A stretch of 64,000 nt of DNA from Apostichopus japonicus (lineage: Eukaryota > Echinodermata > Holothuroidea > Aspidochirotida > Stichopodidae). A model generated the notes under the pieces. That model searched no databases and was not told where the DNA came from. It was given only the letters and a program-made list of their open reading frames with translations. Numbering within the stretch: the stretch's first letter is position 1; each line of letters begins with the position of its first letter. Position numbers and translations under genes: made by a program. Positions 1 to 11,480 of the stretch are shown here, one piece after another. The stretch is taken from contig NC_092571.1 of the NCBI RefSeq assembly GCF_037975245.1, forward strand, positions 13,356,917 through 13,420,916, written 5' to 3'.

Positions 1-1256
1 TAACTGTTTGTGCTACAGGTAATTATTCATATTTGGAAATTGATTCAAGCTCTATCCATACAAAGTTGTACATTTAAAATTAAATAATATTTTCGTGCAT
101 GATTTTTTTCTTCAATAATTCAAGAGGAAAAGGCAGATTGTATGTATTTTATTAATTCTGACAAGTCATTCGTATAGAGTTGGTTAACTTATTATGTGAA
201 AGCAGAAAAAAAAGCTTTGATTAGTCAATGGTAACATTTATTACATTATGATTTTTCCCTTTTCGAATAAAATACAAACTATTAAAAACCCACCTTGAAA
301 TAGTTTAGTGATGATATTTTATGTGTATTATCCAATACGTTCTGCAGGTTGTCCAAGTTTATTGAATCGTTATGATCGAAGTATATGGAACAAAAATTCG
401 ACCATGTTGGTTGCCTAGTGTCATTTTCTAATAATTCAATAACAAAGTGGAATGATTACATGCCGTGCTAAACAATGTGGACGAGAAGCATACTCCTGCT
501 CCTTCACAAATTAAAAAGGGAAATATATCTCTCCCTCCCATGCACAACTCCCACCCCGAAACAATTGCCACTTTAAACGCCTGCTATGGCAATGTGATCC
601 GAAAAAAAATTGTGTATATTTTAAATGGCCTGAAGTCGAGGTTTCCTAAATGAAAAATAATTCATTACGAATCAGTAATGAATTTGTGATGCAATTTAAT
701 ACATGGCTGTGACAGGACACCATGTGATGACTGCCAAAAAGCATTAAGAGAGCGTCAATGTGCACAACGCAGTCCCATTAAGTTGCAATATCTGTCATTT
801 ATATATTTTCTATTCTTTGTACTGTTTCTCTTCTTAAGGAGAAACAACTCCGTACCGTTGTCGAAGTATGATATGTCAGATCGAACGAAGTTTGGTTATT
901 TATGCTAATCAATACAATACAATTAATTAAAATTTAAACTAGTCTAGTAATCATGCTCATAAGCATTTAGATATTTCTTTAGGTGATAAGAATAGATAGA
1001 GTATGTTATTGAATGTTCTTGTTCCTTTCGAGTAGGAGATCGGTTGTTATGAGCATATATTACAGAGACACATTTCTCGGGTGGAATGTCTTTATCTGTC
1101 TCTCTTATATATCTCATCCAGCTATTGGCATTAGAATGACTTTGAACAGACGAGTTGCAGACTTACTACTTAGTATAACCCGACAACTGAAAAATACAAT
1201 ATTTTCAGCACAACAACTGTTCACGTTGGGATTCTTCGTCATAATGCCAATGCATA
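1..1256. repeat. Unit A left edge, paralogous to unit C
   Basis: No gene is visible. From about position 135 this stretch aligns by eye with 61842-63028, with the same order of short motifs and small indels. It is the left part of the duplicated unit. Unit B lacks the first 1.2 kb of it and starts at the motif GCAGCACAACAACTGATCA (27058), the counterpart of about 1206 here. Confidence 0.7.
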
Positions 1257-1459
1257 GAATCGCTTTTCGGCCTTTTGGCTAAGATCATGTGTAGAATATG
1301 TTTCCTTTCGAGGGGAATGGTGATACACACCCGACGATGATCACACAGTCACAATCTCGATGCAAGGGGACTGGGGTTGGAAGCGGATCAGTCGTTCGGT
1401 AGTTTGGTAGTGTGGTTTTCGTGCCCAGGTTCTTTCCTGGGTGACTTTTCTTAAAAAGT
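1257..1459 (+). mobile_element. U2 snRNA-headed SINE-like element, copy a
   Basis: The 5' end reads ATCGCTTTTC followed by GGCCTTTTGGCTAAGATCA and GTGTAG, which closely matches the first ~40 nt of U2 snRNA, including most of the branch-site-pairing segment. The ~150-nt body is unrelated to U2; it is shared with copies at 36.6, 63.0 and (reversed) 9.7 kb. The element ends with CTTAAAAAG. A 7-bp duplication, ATGCATA, lies at 1250-1256 and 1460-1466. The paralogous place in unit B (near 27105) has one ATGCATA and no element, so it looks like an empty site. A decayed U2 pseudogene fused to unrelated DNA is the alternative; four copies sharing one body favour a dispersed repeat. Confidence 0.7.
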
Positions 1460-4228
1460 ATGCATATAATAGCTTGTCAACTAGGCAAACATGTAATAAT
1501 TTGTCGAGGTGTGTAAAATTCGCCTGTATCGAGAAGAATATGGTATCGATGATTGTTCAATTCAACAACTCATTGTGCAAGGTTGCTTGGCGGTGAATGA
1601 GATGGCGTAGCCTGCAGTAAAATAACAACCAGCTATAATCAGTTTGTCGGCTTGTCGAGACCTGTTTCCAAGGGCCGTTTTTATTCTGGTTTGGGGTAAT
1701 AGAGGGCCTACGGACGGTCCGACCGTTTTTACTTTGGTAGATGATTCGTGTTCAGTTCGGTGAGTGTGTGCAAAGGGGGGTGGGGGGGGGGGTCAGTTGG
1801 ATGTTTGTAGTAATTGTTTGTTGATGATAGTTTAGTTAAAGTACGGGTAGGGTTTGGTGACGAAAGCATTTAAGACGTGACGTTTTGATTCATCTGGGCG
1901 GATCACGGAAACAGCACAGTATTGTTACAACCAATAACAATCGGTTCCGAACCACTGAGAGTACCATATTACGTAAATACCCCCTAAGTGAGAATATCAG
2001 CATATAGGCCGGGAAGCTTGGCCTCGTACGAGTTGCAATAATTCTGACCAAAGTCGTTCATGAGGAATACATTTTGGATATCTTACGATGTTTCTAAGTT
2101 ACTAATATCTGAAAACTATTAGTCTGGTCCCCTTTAATTATGTACATAATATAGTATATTATAGTAGTTATTTATTTCTGGCGAGGTCATTTTTGCATTC
2201 AGAGAATTGTTATTTCTTCTTCATCTTTTTTGATTCTCATCTACATGTTTCCTTTAAACTTTCTCAGCAGCCCTAGTCACCTCAATCAATTAGCATATTT
2301 TTTGATACACCCTGCATAGTTTTATTCATTTCTATTTATCTATATTCATGTTATCTCTCTGGAGTAAGTTTATGTCTTCGTTTTTATTGATTAAGTGATT
2401 AAAATAAAATTGAATTAGATTAAAAACTTGAATTGTACTGAGCTTTAAAGGTCAATACTGCAGAAACAAATTGACCGGTACTAGCGACTATCTTTTGTTT
2501 GTGTAACTTAAATGATACCGGGTTGGTTATCTGAATTAATCAGGTTGTTATTTCAAGTTACCGTCGATTCGTACCTTCCACCCCTTTTCTACTCAGTTCC
2601 GACGGTGGCGTAGGGAAGGTTAGCGCTGCATATCCAATGCTCTAATGCCGTAATGGTATTTCCATACTGTGTGTATGGAAATGACTTTCAGCAAACATGG
2701 ATTACTTTGGTGAACAACCCGCAGAATCAACATGTTTAAGGAAATAATTGCTCTATTTAGGAGACATATGGGTTGAATTCAGTGACTGGGGGCTGCCATT
2801 TTGATGAGATATAGGAGAATATGAGATGACAGTCATTGCGGTTCATTTTAAGGGGCAAATATTCGCCGTCCAATTGTTTTTACTCTTTTTACCACCTATA
2901 CTTTTTTATTCATATTACGCGACTAAGAACCTTGGCGGTTGAGGGACTAGTGTATTCAGCCACCGTTACAGACGGTATGTCTGAGACGCGAAAAACACAT
3001 TCCATACTTGTCTTACGTTTTCGGGAGATTACCCCAGCACCAAGATGCTACCAGGCGATGGAAGCATTGCCAAAGACCTTTATATTCGATTCTTATAGAT
3101 TTATAGATAAAAAGCATTGCAAGTGCCCTTGATTTTTACATTGTAAACTTTTACAATAAGGTCTATGAAACTGAACTGTCGCCCTCACATTCAAGAGAAA
3201 GTTGTCTCTTGTTTCTGAATGACAAGTTGTGGTCTTTAAGCTCCTACATGTGAAATGCTGCTTGTATTCTGTCATTAACATAACGTCCTTTGGGCTATTC
3301 TTAAAGGTTAATTAAAGATAGTTTTCACGTACCCAAAACAAATACCTAATATTTGTGAACGATAAGTGACACGCATTCCTTACGATTGGCCAATCGCATT
3401 GTAGTATGTGCATTAAAAGTCATTGATTATACACGTTGTTGATTTGTATTATTATAATGAATTTTTAAGACCTCATAGTTGTTTAAGGGTAGATGTGATT
3501 CACACATTCTACGGCATGTTTAGCAGTGTATCTATAAAATCTAATTTAATAAAGGATCCATATTAGTTCTTGCCTTATCGATTTATACGACCAAATGTAT
3601 GTTGTGTGAAACATGGAATGTTAGTCCTCCTATCTTGTCCTACTTAACCAACCTTCTGTCTTCCAATTCGTCTATTTGATCGTGTTTTACCATCTTTAAA
3701 GAATATTACCAATGTCTTAACGTCGCTAACTTTTAAACAATATTGTTATTTGACAACAAGTCACGTCTTCCAAAATTCCTACTCTTTTACAACAATCTTA
3801 TTTTCAAAGTTGGTGAGCCAGTTGAATTGGCCCTCTCATTTATGATAATATCACTTTTTACCCCAACATCATCTCTCAGAGTAGCTGCTGCCTCACAAAA
3901 ATGGTTTCATTTCATTTGTTTCCGTGTGCCTCGTAAGCGATATCAAACTATTAATTGGGGCGAATCCATGTTTTTTTTTAAGGAAATTGATTGCCCTTCG
4001 GTCGATGCCTGACATGTAGGCTGTGGGTATGTTGGCAGCATCCTTATGGAAAATTGTGCCATCTGAGGAATTTGTAAACTATAAATGAGGTTTAATATTA
4101 AGTCCAAGCGCAACTGTGCTACTTTTAAATGTTGCTGTTAGGTTAAACTGAGGGAAGTGGTGAACACCCCCACTCATGAATCAGCTGCTGTGATAACAAT
4201 ATCCACTGAGATCGACATAGAACTTAAA
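1460..4228. repeat. Duplicated non-coding DNA of unit A
   Basis: No gene is supported. 1470-1800 and 1965-2400 match unit C (63.18-64.0 kb). About 2230-2345 plus 2865-3640 match unit B at 27.34-28.26 kb, which lacks the middle part. 3100-3640 also resembles 33.05-33.4 kb, and 3740-4060 resembles 33.73-34.0 kb. Between 1805 and 1965 unit A has extra DNA that unit C lacks, containing a degraded LINE 3'-end signature (about 1879-1917, ending GGATCACGGAAACAGCAC). A G-rich run lies near 1777-1793. Confidence 0.6.
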
Positions 4229-4525
4229 CTAGATCAAGTCTTCTACACTTCTTGATTCGTAAGTAAGCTCACCGCTGTCATATCGCCGATCCCGAAGAAA
4301 GATGATGAATGCTTCAACGAGGAAAAAGAAAGAAAGAAATATCAGTAATAGTTCGATGAGCAGTAACATGACTACATTTCTTTGAGAAGAAACACAGTTA
4401 GATCGCTCATCTATCAGTACGAAGTACTTATTCATCTCACCCGTTACATTTCTTTGAATACAAAATATGTGACACTGTAACGCCAACATGAATACATGAA
4501 AAGCCTGTTCATTACGCATGTTCAT
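4229..4525 (-). CDS. Hypothetical small single-pass membrane protein or 3' exon
   Basis: An open frame of 98 codons with a strongly hydrophobic segment at about residues 50-77 (rich in L, I, F, V), followed by a basic stop-transfer stretch (RDRR) and a short polar tail ending VEDLI. One N-glycosylation motif (NVT, about residue 26) precedes the membrane segment. A paralogous region at about 34.07-34.33 kb keeps the membrane/tail part, but a TAA interrupts the tail (RDRR then stop). It lies downstream of the cluster A TM exon on the same strand, so it could be a 3' exon of the Ig gene or a separate gene. The start codon is uncertain and I do not recognise the family. Confidence 0.25.
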   Translation of the reverse strand: MNMRNEQAFHVFMLALQCHIFCIQRNVTGEMNKYFVLIDERSNCVSSQRNVVMLLLIELLLIFLSFFFLVEAFIIFLRDRRYDSGELTYESRSVEDLI

Positions 4526-4905
4526 GAGGTGTTTGCGTGTGAGTTTCCCTCGCTCTCTACTTTGAATAAAATGATACTTATTTAAATGATCAGATTATTT
4601 AGTATTACGTGTATTGTTTTAATATGGTGTAAATATGTGAGACAAAATACAGTTAGTAGAACCTAAGCCAACATTGTCAAGTGAATTATATGTATTCATT
4701 TCCAATGAATAACGTGTAATTCTCTCAATCCGCTGAATGTAAGCGTCATTAGACTTGGGAAAAGGGCAAACCACAAATCGTTTGAAGGTACAAAAGAAGC
4801 GCCCCATTATATTGAGCAATGCAGTTAGCATTTACCTGCAGAGACATAGAAAATAGATAAAGATGAGTAGGACGTAACGGAGACTCGCGTTTGAAGCATA
4901 TAATA

Positions 4906-4951
4906 TCAGCGTAGCCAGTGGATGGCGTTTGGGACGGAGGGGTTGGTGAAC
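4906..4951 (-). CDS. Candidate cytoplasmic-tail exon of the cluster A Ig gene
   Basis: Reading leftward, an acceptor-like CGCCTACAG precedes a short open frame that fits the phase-2 end of the TM exon at 10244. Joined to that exon it would give a tail of about 15 residues (containing TNPSVPN) and then TGA. The same region in unit B (34775-34839) aligns and would end TPDYDDIGM-LQT-stop, but no AG acceptor is visible there. Conservation between units and the matching phase are the only support. It could be unrelated conserved non-coding DNA. Confidence 0.25.
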
Positions 4952-4959
4952 CTGTAGGC

Positions 4960-7700
4960 GAACCGGCCTTTGTTTTAGAAAATTAGTTGATTGGATAGTG
5001 TATGTGAACGTGGTAATGTATGTCGTCGTGGCTGTGCGTGTCATGTAAACAAAAGAACATATCATTCTCTAATTTGTATAACAACTGCTTCTCTTCATAC
5101 ACCCTCATATATATAGTATTACAGTCATTATATTTATAACTCTCTTCTACTATAGTTCAATGGACGAAATAAAGTGCGTAGAATTGTGAAGACACGGTCG
5201 TACTTTGTCTTTTCGCGATGACTTCACCAAAATTGCTGTGTATTTCAGTTCAATGAAATCATAAGTAACAAAACAAAAGCAAGCAGGATGCTTGATATTT
5301 GTGCTTTAAATCTGTCACGGTTTTTTCTGAAGATCCTCTAACTGAATTTTGAAGTTTATCTTATCTGTCAACCACCGTAAGTTAACTTCTACTTAAAGTA
5401 GATTCTTAAAACCGTAGCTATTCCAGGTAAAACGAGGCGTTTTGGTTAGCACAGAGCGAAATGCTACGGTGGATAAGTGCTATACGGCAGATATCAGAGG
5501 ACACTTACAGCGAGTAACCTGTACACCTTGCCAATGAGATTTTCTTTATTATATATTCAATAAAATGAGTGTTGAAGGTACAACGAGGTTAGTTCATGAG
5601 AGGTCCGCGAAGGGCCCGATTAGATAAGAACTTAGAGTCAAGGGAACCGGTGATACGGAGAGTACCAAATTGAAACCGCAATAAGTACCATGTGAGCGCC
5701 AAATTGATATAAGATGAGTTCTACCGCTGGTAGTTGGGTCATGCTTTTGAAAGTTGATCCTGCTTTCTATAGCATATCTGTAAATAATGCGCCAACCGCA
5801 TACTGATCAACTGTAAATGACAAACTAAATAGTAGTCCGTGACTGGAAAAACAATTAGACTTTTACACAATGCGGTACATCAAGATTGGTGCAAAAATGG
5901 TGGAAAGATGAAGTATTCAAACTAATTTAACTAATTTAAACACCATTATGAAACAATGCATATAAATTGACAAATAATTGACAAACTGATTAAAACAAAA
6001 CCCAAATAACTAATTATGAACGCAACAGCGCTAAAACATAAAACAGTGAAATTTACTTGGAAACAGCGTAAACTAGTCCTCTAAAACACGACATCACATT
6101 ATCCCAAACACCAATAGGAAAAGATCCAAAACCTCTTGGACACCTACAATATATCTTGAATCAATAAAAAAAAACTAATATTACAAAATCAGACAGCACT
6201 CAAAAGGATATGTACAAAACCGAGGGAAGAACAAACGGCCCATCTGGAATCGTAAAGAATACTCATTCTGTCCTACGGAATAATCAATTATTTGAAATCT
6301 CTTTGACCTTAATGGCCAGACGATACCAAGAACGGTCTCTTAAAGCAAAATATGACCAGAAATGATGATAAAAGAAAAACATTGAACACCAAACGATTGT
6401 CTATAGAGTCTAGCACAAACACTAAAGATATATTATATAATAAGTGCTATCATTTTCTCTTCTCTGATTATCTTGTCAAATGATACACTTAATTTTGAAA
6501 TGGTGGTTGCCATTCATTTTCATTTAACAGTTTAAATATTTGTTCAGCATAGTTATAGTTTTGTCTTTTATACTCGATTCAATGAGTAAAAAGTCAGGTA
6601 AATATTCATTTTTTCTTTTTCGAATATTGTTTGATCTTGTGTAGAATAAATGAAGGAATTCATTTCTCGATCGAAACAGTTTGGGGTAACTTGTTTTCGT
6701 AGGAAAGGTAATATAGACACATAATCTGCTTCCTGGTTTTACTTTCATAATTCAGAGCATACTCATTTTAAATATATTGAAAGTCTTTTGTTCTCATAAC
6801 TGGCATTGGAAATGTTCACAATTTAAGTTGTGTTTATTACACAAGCAAATCGAAAGTCCATTAAACATGGCACTATTTCTTGTGAACTTCTGTTAGATCA
6901 GAGAGGTGTCTACAATACACCCATAGTTCAATTAAATCAGTAAAACAATATTTTGAAACTTCTTGAGGCCTGTTTCCCACTTTCAGCTAACGCGGCTGTT
7001 TGGGCTAACCAACGGTAATAACAAGATCCAAACATACAGGTATCATTTGATACCACTTTACTGATTATATAAGTATTAAGTATTATCATATGATTTTAAA
7101 TCAGTATGTGAACAATATTCAGAGGTTTGATTCACGCCTGTTTCTCACACTCAGCTTACGCAGCTGTTTTGGATGATCAAAGGTACTACATACACGTATT
7201 AGTTTACCTTTAGTAATGTTTCATCTGGTATAATAGTCTAGGGGGACCTAACTATGGAAATGCTATAAGGCAAGATACGTTTAACTTTATAACACTTTGC
7301 AATGTATGTTTTGAAAATCCTATTACCAACGTCCACAAGGTGATAGTCACATCCAAGCCACTTATCTTATATACTTTGATTATAGATAGGCGTATTGATG
7401 ACAGTTCCATGTGTACTCAATATTATAATATTCACTTGGAATGATTGTATATTTAGTAGACCCCAATAGATCCCGCAACAACATAGAAGCCTTTCCATTA
7501 TAGAACTTTTCCTTAGCTTCATAAAATCAACGATATATAAAGATTTCAGTTCAACATATATCTAACTGTTTTTAAGCTGTGCGTTTACGTTCCCGCACAC
7601 ACATTCTGCAATTTTTATAGTTAAATGTTTAAGATTGAAACCCCCAAATCCTGCAGATACGAAGGACAAGCTCAACTTCCATTACTCTGCTTGGTATCAC
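4960..7700. other. AT-rich non-coding stretch, paralogous to 34.9-37.8 kb
   Basis: No gene, RNA or mobile element could be recognised. Parts align with 34.9-36.1 kb and 37.35-37.8 kb of unit B. A local tandem duplication is visible: the motif around GCCTGTTTCCCAC...TCAGCTAACGCGGCTG near 6967 recurs in altered form near 7136. Confidence 0.5.
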
Positions 7701-9420
7701 TAACTATTGAATCTATGATTCATCAGTAAATTTTCGGGCAGATACATCACCGATACGATACAATTCGGTATTGTTCAGCTCTAGTCGAAGTACTTAATAA
7801 TATTTGCATGACATTGAAATCATATGGAAAGAGAAAGTCACATCATCCCACAACCCGAAAACAATATTTTCATCTGATAGTTGCTTCATCTTGACAAGAA
7901 AAATCCATTCAGGTTATCAGGAACATTTCGAAAAATAAACCAGGAAGAAGGGTATACTGCATATTGAATTATTCCAGTTTAGAAAAATCTTCAAATGGTT
8001 TTATACGTTGTGCGTTAACTACCATGTCTTCCATATCTTAAAGTTTCCCATCGTACACAAAAGTACGGACAGATATTTCTCCGGTGTGCACACTTCGGTG
8101 AAAGTTCACTCAAATGTAAGTACATCTTTATGATATTTATATGAAGAAGAAATATTAGAGAAGGCAATGTCAAATCATAAGACTTCGAATAAGAACAGGT
8201 TGACCTGATAGTTGATCTATCTTCACTATAAAAATAACAATAGGTCCCTTTGGAAATGACGCTAGCAGGAAAAATACGAGGAATAATATGTTAAATGTTA
8301 CATGTTGCAAAATTGCGTCTCAGTAAATATTCGACTGCAATTAGGCTGTTTGTAACGATGTTGCCGCAATTTTTATTTTAACAATGGTCCGTTCCGTCGA
8401 AAGATTAACAGTGAACTACCTAAATTCGTTTAATTATAATTTACTTACTATATAATATTAATATGGAAAGGAAAAATCATATCCTACAACCAAAGAAGAA
8501 ACTGTTGATCTGATAGTTGGTCTTCCTTGACAATAAAAATATAAACATTTATCTGGGAAATGTCGTTAGCAGGAACAAAACGAAGAATAAACCAGAAAAA
8601 TGGAAAATTGGTAAATTATAAAATCTTAGTTTAATTAGGATTGAAAACAAATCATGAACTTACGGTGGATAATCTCCACGTGAGTGTTTCTTACCACACG
8701 GCATTAGCCAACCAGCCCATTTTTATCAAACTCCATGTGAGTATTCTACTTGGAATGCGTAACGATTGAATCTATGATTAACATCCCAAAACAGCTGATT
8801 GTACGCAACACTAAGGTGTAAGTCATTCCCATGAGTTTCAACACGAAAGGAACATTTAATTGTACACAAAAGAACGAACAGATATGTAACCGCTCTGTGA
8901 TATCTCAGTGATGTTCAGCTCTAATCTAAGTACTATATAATATTTATATATAAAATATATAGAAAGACCAGGCCACACAATAGAAAGACAGGCGAATAAC
9001 AATATATTGATCTCATAGTTCATCCATCTTGGCAATAAAAATGCAATCAATATTCACGAGAAAAAATGGCATTTTCCTTTTAAAATAGTTTAGAAGGTGT
9101 AAGTTTGAAAGAAACAAGAAAAAATGATCATAATCACTGTGTGAGTATTCTTCCCTGAGCATATAATCTTTGAATCTAAGATACATCTCCGAGGAAACAG
9201 CCGATTGTAGGTAACACTACGATCAAATTTGTCTCCGGTGTAAGTCATCCCCATGAGTTTCAACACTAATCTAAGTACTATATTTATGAAAACGAAATAC
9301 TTGTAAAGGGGAAATGATATCTACAGCCAAACAACATATTATTGATTTTTAGTTGCGTTAATAACAGAGAATTAATTATGTTGTCCCGTTTTCTAGTTGC
9401 AGGTTTAGGATTGAAAAACA
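7700..9420 (-). pseudogene. Graveyard of decayed first-Ig (V-like) exons, cluster A
   Basis: At least four degraded copies of the signal-peptide/first-Ig exon lie in tandem on the minus strand, near 7740-7960, 8055-8290, 8400-8620 and 8800-9075, with a fainter one near 9130-9390. Each keeps the reverse-strand landmarks of intact copies: the block encoding the Cys-Gln-Asp-Gly-Pro region (TTGACAATAAAAAT-like), an AT-rich loop tract, and the block encoding L-N-F/I-T-E. The 8856-9050 piece still encodes LRLELNITE and VRSFVYN, close to copy 2. All are broken by stops and indels. They lie downstream of the TM exon. Confidence 0.65.
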
Positions 9421-9483
9421 AATCATGGAAGTAAGATAGATAATCTCCGCTTCAAGTCGTATCAAACATTATCGCATTATACT

Positions 9484-9936
9484 ATTTACGTCACGGCCAA
9501 ACGGCATTGAGAATTCAACCGCCTGTCATAAACAGAACTCACAACCCAAACAAGCCAGAAACAAAAGGCTTACCACCTCCCACCCGAACATTCAAAGTGC
9601 TACAAACGGACGACCAACCCGCAACGAAGCAATCTGCCCCCCCCCCCCCCGACCCCCAGCACACCAGCGCCCGTAGAAGGCACTGGCAGCCCCAGATAAA
9701 CTGCAAAAATCACCTTCAACCTGATTATCCTCCGAATAAGGGTACTTTTTTAGAAAAAGGCTCCAAGGAAAGAAACTGGGCACGACACGAAATCACCGAA
9801 CGACTGATCCGCTCTCAACCCCAGTCCCCTTGTATCGGGATTGTGACTGTGTGATCATCGTCGGGTGTGCATTACCATTCCCCTCGAAAGGGAACCGAAA
9901 CCAAACTACACATGATCTTACCCAAAAGGCCGCATA
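9484..9936 (-). mobile_element. U2-headed element fused to a LINE 3' end, copy b
   Basis: Read on the minus strand, it starts with a U2-like head (CGGCCTTTTGGGTAAGATCA, then TGTGTAG), continues through the shared body (CGACGATGATCACACAGTCA and GCCCAGTTTCTTTCC), then runs into LINE 3' sequence (GGTTGAAGGTGATTTT...TATCTGGGGCTGCC) and ends near the LINE terminus with an internal deletion between GTGACG and GTAAA. A C-run lies at about 9637-9650. The paralogous place in unit B (about 39775) lacks the whole insert, so it is a discrete insertion of about 450 bp. The long plus-strand open frame across it is only antisense to the element. Confidence 0.65.
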
Positions 9937-10243
9937 AGGTTAAAACTTTTCAAAAGCATTTGGCAGCCAGTGTGAAACTCACAATGTTATAAACTTTATG
10001 ATAAGTATGATAGACTGAAAATATATGCATTCACATGTTCGGAAAGATAATTCGTCAATCATAGCATAATCATGTAAATTAATCTGGATAATGAACGCCA
10101 AAGTAAATAAAATATTATTAATCATCTATTCCTGTTAATTAGTGATGCATTTACACAAGGCATACTTTGAATGAACTTTTATGTAGTTACAATCATAGTT
10201 GAACTATTTTTACTGTAGATGTATAGCCTATAACTGTACTTAC
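9937..10243. other. Intron-like AT-rich spacer
   Basis: Nothing recognisable beyond paralogy to 40.80-40.99 kb (the motif TGGATAATGAACGCCAAA is shared). It lies just downstream of the TM exon on the minus strand and would be intron. Confidence 0.5.
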
Positions 10244-10328
10244 CTGTAGACATATACGATGGCTATCACAGAGACGACGAGTATTACGGCAATTACGATC
10301 ATCACCAAAGTCATCGTGTTCTTCGTGT
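10244..10328 (-). CDS. Transmembrane exon of the IgSF receptor cluster A
   Basis: An 85-nt exon bounded by an acceptor (TTTCTGCAG) and a donor (GTAAGT). Read in the phase set by the upstream Ig exons (one base carried over), it encodes TKNTMT followed by about 21 residues made almost wholly of V, I, L, M and A, ending in YVYVY-like aromatics and then Arg: a single membrane-spanning helix. Input phase is 1 and output phase 2. A second copy with identical length and splice sites lies at 40994-41078. It is the only TM exon seen below the cluster A Ig exons. I infer that one or more of those exons (13661, 16364, 20708) splice to it. Confidence 0.75.
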
Positions 10329-10499
10329 CTGCAGAAATGACAGTAAGATGAACGTCACCGCACTTGGGTGAATGTTCTTGTGAGTTCAACATGACGTTCT
10401 TTTGTGTATAACATATGTACTAACTTTGTAAAATGTTACACATTTGGAAATTTTGCTTAGAAAAAAAATTTCGTCGAATTGATTTTCTGCACCATTAAC

Positions 10500-11480
10500 A
10501 ATTACCCAAACGAGGTAGGTTTGCTCGCAGTGTGGACTGAAGGGTTAAGTAATTTGTGCCTGCCCCTCGTCGAATGTAGCAAAGGCGAAACGCGAGGAGC
10601 AGCCGGCAATGGGATATGCTCTACTTCCAGTTACAAAGGGGCTTAGACAGGGTAAAATGTTGGAGGTCCCGGTGCCCACTGTGTATCCCTTGTTGATACT
10701 GACCCCTTACCGAACCCCGCAGATCACCCTGCTGTTACTCGCTTCCCGTAACCCCTCCGACAGACGTTTCCACCAGTCTGTCGAACAGTGACTCGGTCTC
10801 TTTGAAATCGTGTCGTGGTTTGATGAAGTCGGGAGCCCTCTCTAAAGAGGTCGACATCATATGAATTCGTTAAGGAATTATGTAACAGAACCCGCGTAAA
10901 ATTGTTGGAGTCCTCTTTATTGTGAAATGTTTTACTTCATTTGGTCTGGTAAAACAGAACTTTAAAAAAGGGTGGTTTTATATCAGACTTTCGTCACTGG
11001 GGATTCGGGTGTGGTTTATTTGCCCAGCAAACAGCAAACTATCTACTAAGGCAACTGTTTGTTTGCCATATTCGTATTTTTGCAGATTTTGGGGTGGCTT
11101 ACATGTGCGTCGTTGGGTTCCAAATATGTTACGGAACTCGGAACCACAACGTAGTACGCCATCTGATGTTATTGTTAGCATTATTGAAACATTGCGTGAT
11201 CAATAGCCTTCTGTGGATTTGTCTCGGCCTTCTAATATTCAGACGATCATCTTAGAACTAGAACTTATTTGATTGACCGAGCTGTCCGTATGAATCGTCA
11301 TCCAACCGATGTATGGCGATCTGTACATTCTAGGTTACATAATACAAGGACATGATAACTTGTGACTGATCATGGTCAGTAGGGCAGAGTTTTGTAATTT
11401 ACTTGGTTGATCCGTTGCTGATAGTTTAGTTAGTGTGTGTAGTTTTTGGTGACGTTTTGGATTCCCCTTAGCGCATTACT
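10500..11480 (+). mobile_element. Degraded Tx1-type LINE relic
   Basis: Two blocks of LINE sequence with the middle missing. 10500-10800 aligns with 42.16-42.40 kb (shared GGCGAAA-CGCGAGGA and GGGGC-TAGACAGG motifs), the region just 5' of the endonuclease in the longer copy. 10900-11400 encodes broken frames resembling the C-terminal region (FADFG then MCVVGFQ, equivalent to VRFGGGLHLRRWVP at 44.6 kb). It ends near 11455-11480 with GGTGACGTTTTGGATTCCCC and AAAAGCAC, the 3' end of the family. A matching relic in unit B (45.51-46.1 kb) shows the insertion predates the duplication. Confidence 0.65.

Noticed and set aside
1257-1459. A functional U2 snRNA gene
   Set aside because: Only the first ~40 nt resemble U2; the Sm site and later stem-loops are absent.
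4832-5065. 77-codon minus-strand frame over the candidate tail exon
   Set aside because: The frame is not kept in unit B and does not match the phase of the TM exon; only the short segment at 4906-4951 is retained as a candidate.
9507-9854. 115-codon plus-strand Pro-rich frame
   Set aside because: It lies antisense across the U2-LINE chimera and includes the C-run, so it is a by-product of the repeat.
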